11,482 nt of DNA from an uncultured Catenibacterium sp. Lineage in GTDB: Bacteria; Bacillota_I; Bacilli_A; Erysipelotrichales; Coprobacillaceae. Of this stretch, positions 1 to 7,462 are shown piece by piece (position 1 is the first letter of the stretch; the number at the start of each line of letters is the position of its first letter). The notes beneath the pieces are model-generated. The model was not told the origin of the DNA and did not search any database. It saw only the letters and a program-made list of their open reading frames with translations. The translations under genes and the position numbers were made by a program. The stretch spans positions 1 through 11,482 of the forward strand of contig NZ_UQGV01000075.1 in assembly GCF_900540665.1 (NCBI RefSeq), read 5' to 3'.

Positions 1-1
1 A

Positions 2-253
2 TCAGGCATCTTTTATATCTTGTTTATTACAGAATTCTTAGGAATCAACTATGATGCACCAAACAAACACTTAACGATTCATCCTAAGGAATTTATTGGA
101 AACTTCTTCTGGGAGGATTTCCATATCGGTGAATCAAGATTTGATATCAAGGTAACTGATCAGCACATTCACATTATCAATAAAAATAATTATTCAATTA
201 CTGTCAATCAACATGCAGTAAAGGAAGGAGAAGATTATGAATTTACTAAGTAA
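2..253 (+). CDS. C-terminal end of a probable glycoside hydrolase (5' end outside window)
   Basis: The frame is open from base 2 and has no convincing start; the TTG at 20 has no ribosome binding site, so this is the tail of a gene that begins left of the window. The visible 83 residues read as a last barrel helix (SGIFYILFITEFLGI), then a beta-rich tail with pieces such as LTIHPKEFIGNF and RFDIKVT. That pattern (helix, then 'LGI.yda...L.I.P') is common at the ends of (alpha/alpha)6-barrel glycosidases. The next gene is a GH172 enzyme overlapping by 17 bp, with its ribosome binding site inside this gene, so the two are co-translated and probably act on the same carbohydrate. The exact GH family cannot be named from this fragment; the glycosidase call is inference. 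Confidence 0.5.
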   Translation, partial: SGIFYILFITEFLGINYDAPNKHLTIHPKEFIGNFFWEDFHIGESRFDIKVTDQHIHIINKNNYSITVNQHAVKEGEDYEFTK

Positions 254-1355
254 TATCATGACTTATAAAGGAGAACGTTCTAGAGCTGTATCACCCGAAA
301 ACCCAACTGGTGAAAAAGGCAAAGCGTGTATGGAAGCAAGTGCTCTAGGTCCATCAAGAAAAGGCCGTGGAAGCATTAAATTACCTATGGGTGAAGAAAC
401 AGTGATTGCGGATATTAAAGGTCCAGGTATTATTAGACATATGTGGATGACAATCCGTGAAAATACTGAAAAAGGCAGCTTTGTCATGAGAGATGTTGTC
501 TTAAGAATCTATTGGGATGGTAGTGATACACCTGCAGTAGAAGCCCCTATTGGTGATTTCTTTTGTAATGGTTTTGGCGAAAGATGTGATGTGGCCTCTT
601 TACCAATCGTTGTGAATCCTACAGGAGGGATGAACAGCTATTTTGAAATGCCATTCGCAAAAAGAGCAGTCATTACAATGACAAATGAACATCCTAAAGA
701 TATTACATCATTCTTCTATACTATTAATTATGCTGAAGTTGATGCTCTACCTGAGAATTGTTTATATTTCCATGCTTATTGGCGCAGAGAACGTCAGACT
801 GAACTTGCTAAAGACTATGTCATTTTAGATGATGTTAAAGGTAAAGGCTACTATGTAGGTACTTACCTTGGTTTAACTGCATTAGAAAGATATTGGTGGG
901 GTGAGGGAGAATTCAAGTTCTACTTAGATGGTGATGAAGACTATCCAACAGTTTCATCAACTGGTTCAGAAGATTACTTTGGTGGTGCCTGGGCATTCCA
1001 TCAGAAAGATGAACTAGGAAGACCTTCGGTGAAACCATATTCTAACTTATTCTTAGGGTATCCATTCTATTCAACAAAGGATAAGACAAGAGAAAGATTT
1101 GAAACAGGTAAGCTGAATGCTGTTCATGCCTTTGGTAATGACAGCCTTCCTCGCCATGGCTTATACAGATTCCATATCTTAGATCCAATCGCCTTTGATG
1201 AAGATATCAAAGTCACATTACAGCAGATTGGTAACGATGATCTTGCGCTATATGAAAGACAGGACGATGTTTGTACAGTTGCTTATTGGTATTGTGATCA
1301 TAAGGAAGGATTCAATAAAGAATTCCCAAATAGAAGAGCAAGACTCCCAAGATAG
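237..1355 (+). CDS. GH172 family (DUF2961) glycoside hydrolase
   Basis: A 372-residue protein matching the DUF2961/GH172 family, whose characterised members act on alpha-fructofuranosyl or arabinofuranosyl linkages (for example the difructose dianhydride I enzyme of Bifidobacterium dentium). Family hallmarks are visible: KGPGIIRHMWMT (res. 61-72), a fourth-strand IYWDG (91-95), PIGDFFCNGFG (104-114), the GEGEFKFYLDGD stretch (222-233) and TGSEDYFGG (242-250). Glutamates at 223/225 and 245 fall where the family's two catalytic acids are expected, an assignment made by motif only. No signal peptide is seen, so the enzyme is probably cytoplasmic and works on imported oligosaccharide. The ATG at 237 follows AAGGAAGGAG at a good distance. 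A terminator follows the stop, so this is the last gene of its operon. The substrate (fructan-derived or arabinan-type) cannot be read from sequence. Confidence 0.88.
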   Translation: MNLLSNIMTYKGERSRAVSPENPTGEKGKACMEASALGPSRKGRGSIKLPMGEETVIADIKGPGIIRHMWMTIRENTEKGSFVMRDVVLRIYWDGSDTPAVEAPIGDFFCNGFGERCDVASLPIVVNPTGGMNSYFEMPFAKRAVITMTNEHPKDITSFFYTINYAEVDALPENCLYFHAYWRRERQTELAKDYVILDDVKGKGYYVGTYLGLTALERYWWGEGEFKFYLDGDEDYPTVSSTGSEDYFGGAWAFHQKDELGRPSVKPYSNLFLGYPFYSTKDKTRERFETGKLNAVHAFGNDSLPRHGLYRFHILDPIAFDEDIKVTLQQIGNDDLALYERQDDVCTVAYWYCDHKEGFNKEFPNRRARLPR

Positions 1356-1361
1356 TCAGAC

Positions 1362-1388
1362 AGGAAGATATCCTTATATCTTCCTTTT
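1362..1388 (+). terminator. Rho-independent terminator of the glycosidase operon
   Basis: A perfect 10-bp stem AGGAAGATAT (1362-1371) pairs with ATATCTTCCT (1376-1385) around a CCTT loop and runs into a short TTTT. It starts 6 nt after the GH172 stop and separates that operon from levR-rpoN. Confidence 0.85.
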
Positions 1389-1407
1389 CATGCGTGTTGG
1401 CGTTAAA

Positions 1408-1436
1408 TTGTTTTTCAATGATTTTCAAGTTATAAT
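1408..1436 (+). promoter_or_regulatory. Sigma-A promoter of levR-rpoN
   Basis: TTGTTT (1408-1413), a 17-bp spacer and a perfect TATAAT (1431-1436) lie about 25 bp before the levR start, so the leader is very short. The regulatory pair is therefore made by the housekeeping polymerase, not by sigma-54. No obvious operator or catabolite-response element is seen here. Confidence 0.75.
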
Positions 1437-1461
1437 TAATTAAGAGCAAGGAGGTATCGTG

Positions 1462-4095
1462 ATGGATGTAAAAGATAAGGTTTATATATCACTTCAAGAA
1501 TGCTTAAATGAGTCTGAAAAGATCCCTACATCTCAGATTGCAGACAATCTACATTTAAGCAGACAGATTGTGACACATTATTTAAATCAACTTTTTGATG
1601 AGGGAAAAGTAAAGAAAACAGATACAAGACCGACTTACTGGTATATTGAAAAAGAAGAACAGAGTCCATCTGTTGAAGAAGAGTTAGATTCAGAAGTATT
1701 TGATTCTATGATTGGTGCAACAGGAAGTCATAAGAAAATAGTAGAAATGTGTAAAGCATCTGTTTCTTATCCACCTCATGGTCTTCCTATTCTTATTATT
1801 GGTGAAAGTGGTGTAGGTAAAAGCTATATCGCAAAGCTTATCTATAAGCATGCATTACAGACAGGGAGTATTGATAAAAAAGCACCTTTTGTTGTATTGA
1901 ACTGTGCAGATTATGCAAATAACCCTGAACTTCTTTCAGCTACATTACTTGGTTATAAGAAAGGAAGCTTTACAGGGGCTGATTCAGATAAGACGGGATT
2001 ACTTCAAGAAGCAGATGGTGGTTATCTTTTCTTAGATGAAGTACATCGTTTATCATTTGAGAACCAGGAAAAGTTATTTGTATTTATGGATACAGGTAAA
2101 TATCGTCCTCTTGGTGATTCTAAATGGAGAAACTCAAACGTACGATTTATATTTGCGACAACAGAAAACCCTCAGGAAGTCTTATTAGAAACATTCAGAA
2201 GAAGAATCACATTACAGATTACTATTCCTAATATTACAGAACGCCCTTTACAGGAACGTATAGAACTTATAGAAACATTCTATAAAGAAGAAGCAGAAAA
2301 GATTAAAAAGAACCTCACTATTTCTAGTGGTGCTGTTAAAATGCTTTGTTTCTCTAAGTTTCCTGGTAATATTGGGAGATTAAGAAATTTAATTCAGGTT
2401 AGCTGTGCAGAAGCTTATTTCAAACACGGTAAAGAAGACAGCCTTCTTATTTCTGAAGCAGAGCTTATTCATGCAGGAGGAGATATACCTGTTAATACAA
2501 CAGGATTTCAGACTGAACGTAATATGGAAATATCCATTATGTGGAATCAGCCTAAAGAGTATATCCATCAGGAGTATTATGATGAATATCATATTGAAAT
2601 CATCAATCTCCTTCATAAGATAGAGACTGCATCATGGGGTCAGATTGACCAGCTCTATTTGAATTTTCGCGCAATTATAAGAAAGATTAATCCTACACAT
2701 AACAACTTAACAGAACAGCGTTTCTTTACGCAGATTTGTAAAGATATATTGATTCGCTATGGTGTAAAGATGAATGATTCTTGTGGTAAAGAATTGTATA
2801 TTCTCTATACAATATTCAATCAAATGTGTATTGATAAGGAACAGGAATGGAAACTTAAAGCATATTTTGAACAATCATGTCCTAGAGCTTTCTATGTTGC
2901 CAATCGCATCATTATTGAACTAAAGAAGTATGAATTACAGTTAGAAGATAATCTTGCTTTCTTATTTGCGTTAGCTATTCATGAATATATCAGTGAATCT
3001 CTTGAATTAAATGGCCTTATCGCAGCTCATGGTGATACAACAGCATCTAGTATTGCGAAGGTTGTCAATCAGGCGTGTGGTACCTTTATTATGGAAGGCA
3101 TTGATATGCCTATGGATACAACACTTGATCAGACTGTAGAAAAAGTACAGAACTATCTCCTGCATTCTGCCAAAGGTAAAGGTTTGATCTTACTTGTAGA
3201 TACAGGATCATTAAGCAGTATGTATTCAAAGATAAAGAATAACTTATCTGGTGATTTATTGATTATTAATAATGTTTCTACGGCTATTGCACTGGATGTC
3301 GGTTTAAAGATGCTAGGTCATGGCTCTTTTGAACAAATTGTAGAAAGTACAAAAAAGATTAATAGTTTTGATGTTCAGTTCTTTGAAGGATTATCTAAGA
3401 ATAAGAATATTCTTATTTCATGTATGTCCGGTGTAGGTATTGCTGAAAAGATACAGGAAATCATGAAGAAGACATTAGGAGACTGTGGCCTTGATTTTGT
3501 GACTATGGAATATAAGAAACTCTTAGATTTACTCAATGAAGATGAATCTAAGAATTTTGATCAGACTCTTATGATTTTGACAACATCTCCTCTTCATGAT
3601 GGTATTTCAACACCATGGCTGAGTGTTTATGATATATTAGATGGCCATGGTGAAGAAAACCTATGGAATGCATTAAGAAGTGTAGTTACACCAGAACAAT
3701 TTGAAGCACTGAAGAATGAATTTGTAAGATTCTTTACAATCGAAGGTATTGTCAGCAGATTACAGTTCCTCAATCCTACAGTTGTTATTCAGGATGTAGA
3801 AATGATTCTTCATCGTTATCAGGATTATTATAAGATGGAGATGTCAGGCCATATAAGATTGAATCTTTATATGCATATCGCATTTATGTTTGAACGCTTA
3901 ATGACTGCAGATGATACGGATGATAAAGAAGAACCTACAGATTTAGCACAGAAAGAGTTTTATCGTATATCAAAAATTGTTTTCAAGGATGTAGAAAAGA
4001 AATATCGTATTCATATAGATAATTATGAATTATCTATATTGTATGAATTATTGAATAAGGTTATTAAGGAGCCAATAGGCTTAGATGAAGCTTGA
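1462..4095 (+). CDS. levR: LevR/ManR-type sigma-54-dependent activator with PTS regulation domains
   Basis: An 877-residue activator. Order of modules: winged HTH (about 1-65), AAA+ domain (85-340) with Walker A GESGVGKS (114-121), GSFTGA (168-173, the sigma-54 contact loop, canonical GAFTGA), Walker B YLFLDE (188-193) and arginines at 246-248; PRD1 (about 375-485); EIIA-man-like (495-625) with GLIAAHGD, candidate phosphohistidine His523; EIIB-like (645-740) with CMSGVGIA, Cys654; PRD2 (765-870) with LYMHIAFMFERL, His805. In B. subtilis LevR, His585 phosphorylation by HPr activates and His869 phosphorylation by the lev PTS EIIB inhibits; His523 and His805 sit in the matching places. PRD1 shows no histidine at the equivalent spot (ELYILYTIFN). 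AAGGAGG ends 7 nt before ATG 1462; the GTG at 1459 is closer and less likely. The gene overlaps rpoN by 11 bp. The regulon, probably a mannose-family PTS, is not in view. Confidence 0.92.
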   Translation: MDVKDKVYISLQECLNESEKIPTSQIADNLHLSRQIVTHYLNQLFDEGKVKKTDTRPTYWYIEKEEQSPSVEEELDSEVFDSMIGATGSHKKIVEMCKASVSYPPHGLPILIIGESGVGKSYIAKLIYKHALQTGSIDKKAPFVVLNCADYANNPELLSATLLGYKKGSFTGADSDKTGLLQEADGGYLFLDEVHRLSFENQEKLFVFMDTGKYRPLGDSKWRNSNVRFIFATTENPQEVLLETFRRRITLQITIPNITERPLQERIELIETFYKEEAEKIKKNLTISSGAVKMLCFSKFPGNIGRLRNLIQVSCAEAYFKHGKEDSLLISEAELIHAGGDIPVNTTGFQTERNMEISIMWNQPKEYIHQEYYDEYHIEIINLLHKIETASWGQIDQLYLNFRAIIRKINPTHNNLTEQRFFTQICKDILIRYGVKMNDSCGKELYILYTIFNQMCIDKEQEWKLKAYFEQSCPRAFYVANRIIIELKKYELQLEDNLAFLFALAIHEYISESLELNGLIAAHGDTTASSIAKVVNQACGTFIMEGIDMPMDTTLDQTVEKVQNYLLHSAKGKGLILLVDTGSLSSMYSKIKNNLSGDLLIINNVSTAIALDVGLKMLGHGSFEQIVESTKKINSFDVQFFEGLSKNKNILISCMSGVGIAEKIQEIMKKTLGDCGLDFVTMEYKKLLDLLNEDESKNFDQTLMILTTSPLHDGISTPWLSVYDILDGHGEENLWNALRSVVTPEQFEALKNEFVRFFTIEGIVSRLQFLNPTVVIQDVEMILHRYQDYYKMEMSGHIRLNLYMHIAFMFERLMTADDTDDKEEPTDLAQKEFYRISKIVFKDVEKKYRIHIDNYELSILYELLNKVIKEPIGLDEA

Positions 4096-5332
4096 ACTTA
4101 AACAAGGTCAAAAACATCAAATATATCAGAAACAGATTGAAAAGAATCAGATCTTACAGATGGACGTCCAACAACTTCTTGCCCACATAGAGAAGATTTC
4201 TTTTGAAAATCCATTAATAGATACTGATGATATGATAGAAAGTACTTCTGATATAGGAAAAGAATTTGATATCGATGGTCTTTCAAGAAAATCAGAACAG
4301 ACTTTAATGGAAAACATTCACTGGCAATTAATAAACAAGGATATAGACAATAAAGAATTAGTAGAATCTCTTGTAGAGTTATTAGATGATAATGGATATC
4401 TACGTCTCTCAATTCAAGATATTTGTACTTATCTAAAATGTGATGAGAAAGAATATATAGAAGCTAAAAATGCATTATCCAAGCTAGATCCTCCTGGACT
4501 TGGTGCAGCCACTTTAAAGGAGTGTCTTCTTCTTCAGTTAGAGCGCCTAGAAGAAACAGAAGATATTTACAAGACAAAACAACTTATTGAAGAATGCTTA
4601 GAAGACCTTTCAAAAAGTCATTACCATGCCGTTTCTAAGAAACTTGGCATATCACAAAACAAAGTAAGAGAACTACTTCAAATCATCTTGACGTTGAATC
4701 CTCGTCCAGCCAGCAGTTTTAGTTCTTCTAATGAAGTCAATTTTCCTGTACCAGATATAATAATTAAGGATAATGCTGTACAATTAAATCCAGTTATCTA
4801 TAAGGATATAAACATCAATACAGGTTATTTATCTTTTGAATCAGAAAGCAAAGAAACTAAGAAATATATAGAATCTAAACTAAGACAAGCTTCATGGCTT
4901 CAACAATGTCTCACCCAAAGAAAGAATCTAATATATGATATTGCGGTCTTTTTACTAGACTATCAACAAGATTTCTTTATGAATAGAGGCTCTTGCCACC
5001 CACTTCTGCAAAAAGATCTAGCTATGTTACTTGGAGTACATGAATCTACAATTAGTAGAGCCATTAAGGATAAATATATATATTGTGATAAGGGCTTTAT
5101 TCTCTTAAGTGATCTCATTCCAAAGGGAACAGAAGATAACTCTGTTGATTCTATCAAAGAAACAATCAAAGAAGTTATTGATAATGAAGATAAGAAAAAG
5201 CCTTTAAGTGATCAGAAAATCACCAATCTCTTAAAAGATAAAGGTATTGAAATATCTAGAAGAACAGTAGCCAAATATCGCTCAGAATTAAATATTCCAG
5301 ATGCATCTGGTAGAAAGCATATAAAAAAGTAG
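4085..5332 (+). CDS. rpoN: RNA polymerase sigma-54 factor
   Basis: A 415-residue sigma-54 (called SigL in Bacillus), which directs core polymerase to -24/-12 promoters that need an AAA+ activator to open. Region I is glutamine-rich at the N-terminus (to about residue 45). The core-binding part shows LDPPGLGA (134-141) and LNPRPA (204-209, usually LNPRPG). The helix-turn-helix lies at 311-332 (DLAMLLGVHESTISRAIKDK), and the RpoN box is SRRTVAKYRS (391-400), where the canonical ARRTVAKYR begins with alanine. Length is slightly below that of typical Gram-positive members (about 430-460). The start overlaps the end of levR, with AAGGAG 13 nt upstream inside levR, so the two are translationally coupled and made together. 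Having the sigma factor in the same transcript as one activator suggests a small, dedicated sigma-54 regulon. Confidence 0.94.
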   Translation: MKLELKQGQKHQIYQKQIEKNQILQMDVQQLLAHIEKISFENPLIDTDDMIESTSDIGKEFDIDGLSRKSEQTLMENIHWQLINKDIDNKELVESLVELLDDNGYLRLSIQDICTYLKCDEKEYIEAKNALSKLDPPGLGAATLKECLLLQLERLEETEDIYKTKQLIEECLEDLSKSHYHAVSKKLGISQNKVRELLQIILTLNPRPASSFSSSNEVNFPVPDIIIKDNAVQLNPVIYKDININTGYLSFESESKETKKYIESKLRQASWLQQCLTQRKNLIYDIAVFLLDYQQDFFMNRGSCHPLLQKDLAMLLGVHESTISRAIKDKYIYCDKGFILLSDLIPKGTEDNSVDSIKETIKEVIDNEDKKKPLSDQKITNLLKDKGIEISRRTVAKYRSELNIPDASGRKHIKK

Positions 5333-5354
5333 AACTGTTGTGTTCTACTTTTTT
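5323..5354 (+). terminator. Terminator after rpoN
   Basis: A 13-bp perfect stem (AAAAAAGTAGAAC, 5323-5335, with GTTCTACTTTTTT, 5342-5354) around TGTTGT ends in six T. The rpoN stop codon lies inside the left arm. The A-run and T-run symmetry means it could act from either side, but no gene approaches from the right. Confidence 0.85.
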
Positions 5355-5545
5355 ATTAGTGCCTCTAATCGCAATACTTTTCATTACTCCTGCATATTTC
5401 TTGGTATATGATTCTGTAGAAGAGAGTTCTGATACTTCGTGCGTACAAAATGGATGGACTTTCTTTCAATTCCAATAATTAGGATAACAGTCGATAGATA
5501 TTCTCGTTCAAAGCAATAATATATTTATTTTATTTTTTTATTGCA
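5355..5545. other. Intergenic stretch with a possible decayed reading frame
   Basis: Between the rpoN terminator and the next promoter there is no credible intact gene. On the minus strand one frame is open for about 36 codons (5465 down to about 5356; reads ...VHPFCTHEVSELSS...YTKKYAGVMKSIAI...) without a start or ribosome binding site. It vaguely recalls the region after the zinc ribbon of some transposases, but the resemblance is too weak to name. The AT-rich part from 5515 leads into the toxin-antitoxin promoter. Confidence 0.3.
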
Positions 5546-5575
5546 TTGACTATATATGATATTGAATTGTATAAT
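5546..5575 (+). promoter_or_regulatory. Promoter of the toxin-antitoxin operon
   Basis: TTGACT (5546-5551), an 18-bp spacer and a perfect TATAAT (5570-5575). Transcription would start around 5582, inside the palindrome that follows, which is the usual arrangement for an autoregulated toxin-antitoxin operon. Confidence 0.75.
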
Positions 5576-5577
5576 GG

Positions 5578-5604
5578 TGATACGAAATAATAAAAAGCGT
5601 ATCA
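5578..5604 (+). promoter_or_regulatory. Palindromic operator at the toxin-antitoxin start site
   Basis: A perfect 7-bp inverted repeat, TGATACG (5578-5584) and CGTATCA (5598-5604), is separated by 13 A-rich bases and begins 3 nt after the -10 box. Arms about two helical turns apart centre to centre suit a dimeric HTH. The likely binder is the HTH of the downstream antitoxin; this is inferred from position, not shown. Confidence 0.55.
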
Positions 5605-5624
5605 TTGAAAGAAGGGAGATATAG

Positions 5625-6011
5625 TTGGAAATAACACGATTAGAAGTTGAAGAATATCTGAACAGAGTGAAAGAGGCTGTTAAAAATGATAACTATCGTA
5701 TAGAGATGAACAAAAATAGAAGTGATAATAGAAATTTATTTGTAGATTATGTTTTAAATGAAGTAAGGATTAAAGAGATACTATTGAGTTTAACGGTTCA
5801 TGACTTTTCTGAAAGCAGAAAGAACAATCATAAAGGATTTGAAAATGAAATATTATATATTTTTGGGAAAGAAATAAAAGCTTTGGAGAGATTTGGTGTA
5901 GATTACAAGGCAGTCAAATTATATATAAAACTAAATTTGATTGCTGATGATTTTGTGTTTGTAGTATCCTTTCATGAACAAAGATATCCGCTTCATTATT
6001 ATTTTAAATAA
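5625..6011 (+). CDS. MqsR-like toxin of a type II toxin-antitoxin system
   Basis: A 128-residue protein starting at TTG 5625, 6 nt after a strong GAAGGGAG; no in-frame ATG fits better. Its C-terminal half resembles MqsR, the mRNA-cleaving toxin of E. coli: LTVHDFSES (56-64) parallels the MqsR 'LSESDFYKS' segment, and VKLYIKLNLIADDFVFVVSF (97-116) parallels 'VYLKITVIHDVLIVSF'. It is about 30 residues longer than MqsR, mostly at the N-terminus. The lysine that follows 'DFY' in MqsR and is part of its active site is not conserved here (DFSE), although Arg65/Lys66 and Lys70 are nearby. The antitoxin starts 13 nt after the stop and carries an MqsA-type zinc finger, which supports the pairing. The order is toxin first, as in mqsRA. 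The ribonuclease role is inference. Confidence 0.65.
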   Translation: MEITRLEVEEYLNRVKEAVKNDNYRIEMNKNRSDNRNLFVDYVLNEVRIKEILLSLTVHDFSESRKNNHKGFENEILYIFGKEIKALERFGVDYKAVKLYIKLNLIADDFVFVVSFHEQRYPLHYYFK

Positions 6012-6024
6012 GGAGAAAAATGTG

Positions 6025-7023
6025 ATGAATGAAATAAGAAAAGATTTTTGTATACATTGCAGAAAGGAAACAACCTATACATTAATGAAACAGAAAATTA
6101 GAAAAGTAATTAAAGATAAAGACTATTCTTTCTTAATTACTGTTGCAGTATGTAATGAATGTGGTGAAGAAATATCTGTACCTGGTTTACTTGATCTAAA
6201 TATTAAGGAAATAGATTTACAGTATAGAGAAAAGGAAAATCTCATTACTATCGAAGAAATAAACAAACTATTAAAGATATATGATATTGGGAAAGGACCT
6301 CTTGCATTAGTCCTTGGTTTTGGTGAAGTTACTATTAAAAGATATCTGGATGGGCAGGTTCCTTCTCTTGAGTATTCTAACATTATGAAAAAAGCTGTAC
6401 TTTCTCCTGATTATTTCTATAAGAAATTAAAGGAAAACAAAAATAAAATTACTCCAGCCTCTTATAAGAAATCACAAGAAGCTGTGAGTAATCTACAAGA
6501 ATTATTTGTATTATCAGATAAGATGAGACAGGTCATTGCTTGTTTGTTTAAAGGATTAAATGAAGTTACACCCTTGATGCTGCAAAAACTTCTTTATTTA
6601 ATTCAGGGAACCTCTTATGCCTTATATGATCATCCTATGTTTACAGAACATTCACAGGCATGGGTTCATGGTCCTGTCTATCCTGATGTTTATCATTTAT
6701 TCAAGCAGTTCAGTTTTAATCCTATTGATGATGATCGATTTGTACTCTTTGAAGAATTAGAGAATACATTAAGTGAAGAAGAATGTCATGTCATTGATCT
6801 AGTGATTCATACATATGGTCTCTATAGTGCTAAAGTATTAGAAATAATCACTCATACACAGGATCCTTGGATATCAGCTAGAAAAGGATATGAAGGAACT
6901 ATCCCTTCGCATGAACCTATTATAGAAGAAAATATAAGAAACTATTTCCAAGCATTACATAAACAATATGACTTCTCTCACAGAGAAGGAATCAATCGAT
7001 ATATTCATGATATTATCATGTAA
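6025..7023 (+). CDS. Antitoxin: MqsA-type zinc finger and HTH fused to a Panacea/SocA (DUF4065) domain
   Basis: A 332-residue protein. The start is ATG 6025, 9 nt after AAGGAG; the frame is open further upstream into the toxin gene, but those codons lack a ribosome binding site. An N-terminal zinc-binding domain has CIHC (Cys9, Cys12) and CNEC (Cys43, Cys46), like MqsA. An Xre-type HTH covers about 78-125, with the stretch LGFGEVTIKRYLDGQVPS. The C-terminal half (about 165-320) is the DUF4065/Panacea domain, with LQKLLYLIQGTSYAL (186-200) and AWVHGPVYPDVY (212-223). In SocA- and Panacea-type systems this domain neutralises diverse toxins; in MqsA the zinc finger binds the toxin and the HTH binds DNA. 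This protein could therefore both cover the toxin and repress the operon at the 5578-5604 palindrome. No clear terminator follows. The family call is firm; partner and operator are inferred. Confidence 0.88.
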   Translation: MNEIRKDFCIHCRKETTYTLMKQKIRKVIKDKDYSFLITVAVCNECGEEISVPGLLDLNIKEIDLQYREKENLITIEEINKLLKIYDIGKGPLALVLGFGEVTIKRYLDGQVPSLEYSNIMKKAVLSPDYFYKKLKENKNKITPASYKKSQEAVSNLQELFVLSDKMRQVIACLFKGLNEVTPLMLQKLLYLIQGTSYALYDHPMFTEHSQAWVHGPVYPDVYHLFKQFSFNPIDDDRFVLFEELENTLSEEECHVIDLVIHTYGLYSAKVLEIITHTQDPWISARKGYEGTIPSHEPIIEENIRNYFQALHKQYDFSHREGINRYIHDIIM

Positions 7024-7042
7024 TGACTATGTATCACTTATT
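7018..7042 (+). repeat. Direct repeat, copy 1, at the 3' end of the antitoxin gene
   Basis: ATGTAATGACTATGTATCAC (7018-7037) recurs perfectly at 8251-8270; with one mismatch the match runs 25 bases, and weaker similarity continues to about 7064. This copy includes the last methionine codon and stop of the antitoxin. The two copies are 1233 bp apart and bracket the minus-strand two-gene cassette. Confidence 0.85.
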
Positions 7043-7064
7043 CTGTTCTTTATTTTGTGAACAA

Positions 7065-7451
7065 CTAGAAGTCCATCATATAGATCTTAATAGATACAGA
7101 CCAATTATAATAATCATCCTCATAACATGAATACACTCTTGCATGAAGTATCTTACCTGAATCCATTAATCTAGCATAAATACTATTTTCACTCTTTGGA
7201 ATATACCCAAGCTTTTCCCTATCTGTAGTCATCACCTTAATCGCATTACTATCATATTTATTATCTGCTTCTCTTTCTAATAGAAGTGGTACATTCTTTT
7301 CTAGTCCTTTAAATACATCTTGATTATCGCAATAACGTGTTCCTGCAATCTTAGTTGAAGACAAAAAGATTTCATTCATTAAAGGCATAACCACATTCTC
7401 TATACCATTCATTTTTACAGCTTCTAAAACCATATCTCTCATCTTGCTCAT
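7065..7451 (-). CDS. Small HIRAN-domain protein
   Basis: A 128-residue protein made almost entirely of a HIRAN domain (about residues 35-105). The family signature is clear: AGTRYC (36-41), LLLEREADNKYDSNAIKV (56-73) and LGYIPKSEN (81-89). HIRAN domains occur in HLTF/Rad5-type enzymes, where they bind DNA 3' ends, and in bacteria mostly as stand-alone or nuclease-linked modules of unknown role. The start is ATG 7451, 7 nt after AGGAGG; a longer frame would begin at 7469, inside the end of the preceding gene and without a Shine-Dalgarno site. The ribosome binding site overlaps the stop of that gene (11-nt gap), so the two are one operon. No enzymatic domain is present. A role in DNA binding or defence is possible but not shown. 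Confidence 0.82.
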   Translation of the reverse strand: MSKMRDMVLEAVKMNGIENVVMPLMNEIFLSSTKIAGTRYCDNQDVFKGLEKNVPLLLEREADNKYDSNAIKVMTTDREKLGYIPKSENSIYARLMDSGKILHARVYSCYEDDYYNWSVSIKIYMMDF

Positions 7452-7462
7452 AAGTGCTCCTC

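Noticed and set aside
1398..1414. TTGGCGTTAAATTGTTT before levR as a -24/-12 sigma-54 promoter
   Set aside because: The spacing between the GG and the -12 element is one base short and the -12 GC is GT. A good sigma-A promoter overlaps it.
2389..2623. Short open frames on both strands inside levR
   Set aside because: They lie within a well-supported gene in other frames, lack ribosome binding sites and encode low-complexity hydrophobic text.
4098..4412. 104-codon minus-strand frame inside rpoN
   Set aside because: It is antisense to the conserved region I and core-binding part of sigma-54 and has no start signal.
5356..5465. Minus-strand open frame as an ISL3-like transposase fragment
   Set aside because: It is too short, has no start, and shows only vague similarity to the region after the zinc ribbon; kept only as a description of the intergenic stretch.
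5541..5545. TTGCA before the toxin gene as a sigma-54 -12 element
   Set aside because: There is no GG at the required distance upstream; the region is almost pure A/T, and a sigma-A promoter fits.
7044..7063. TGTTC/GAACA hairpin as a shared terminator between the antitoxin and the HIRAN gene
   Set aside because: A 5-bp stem with a 10-base loop and no T-run on either strand is too weak.
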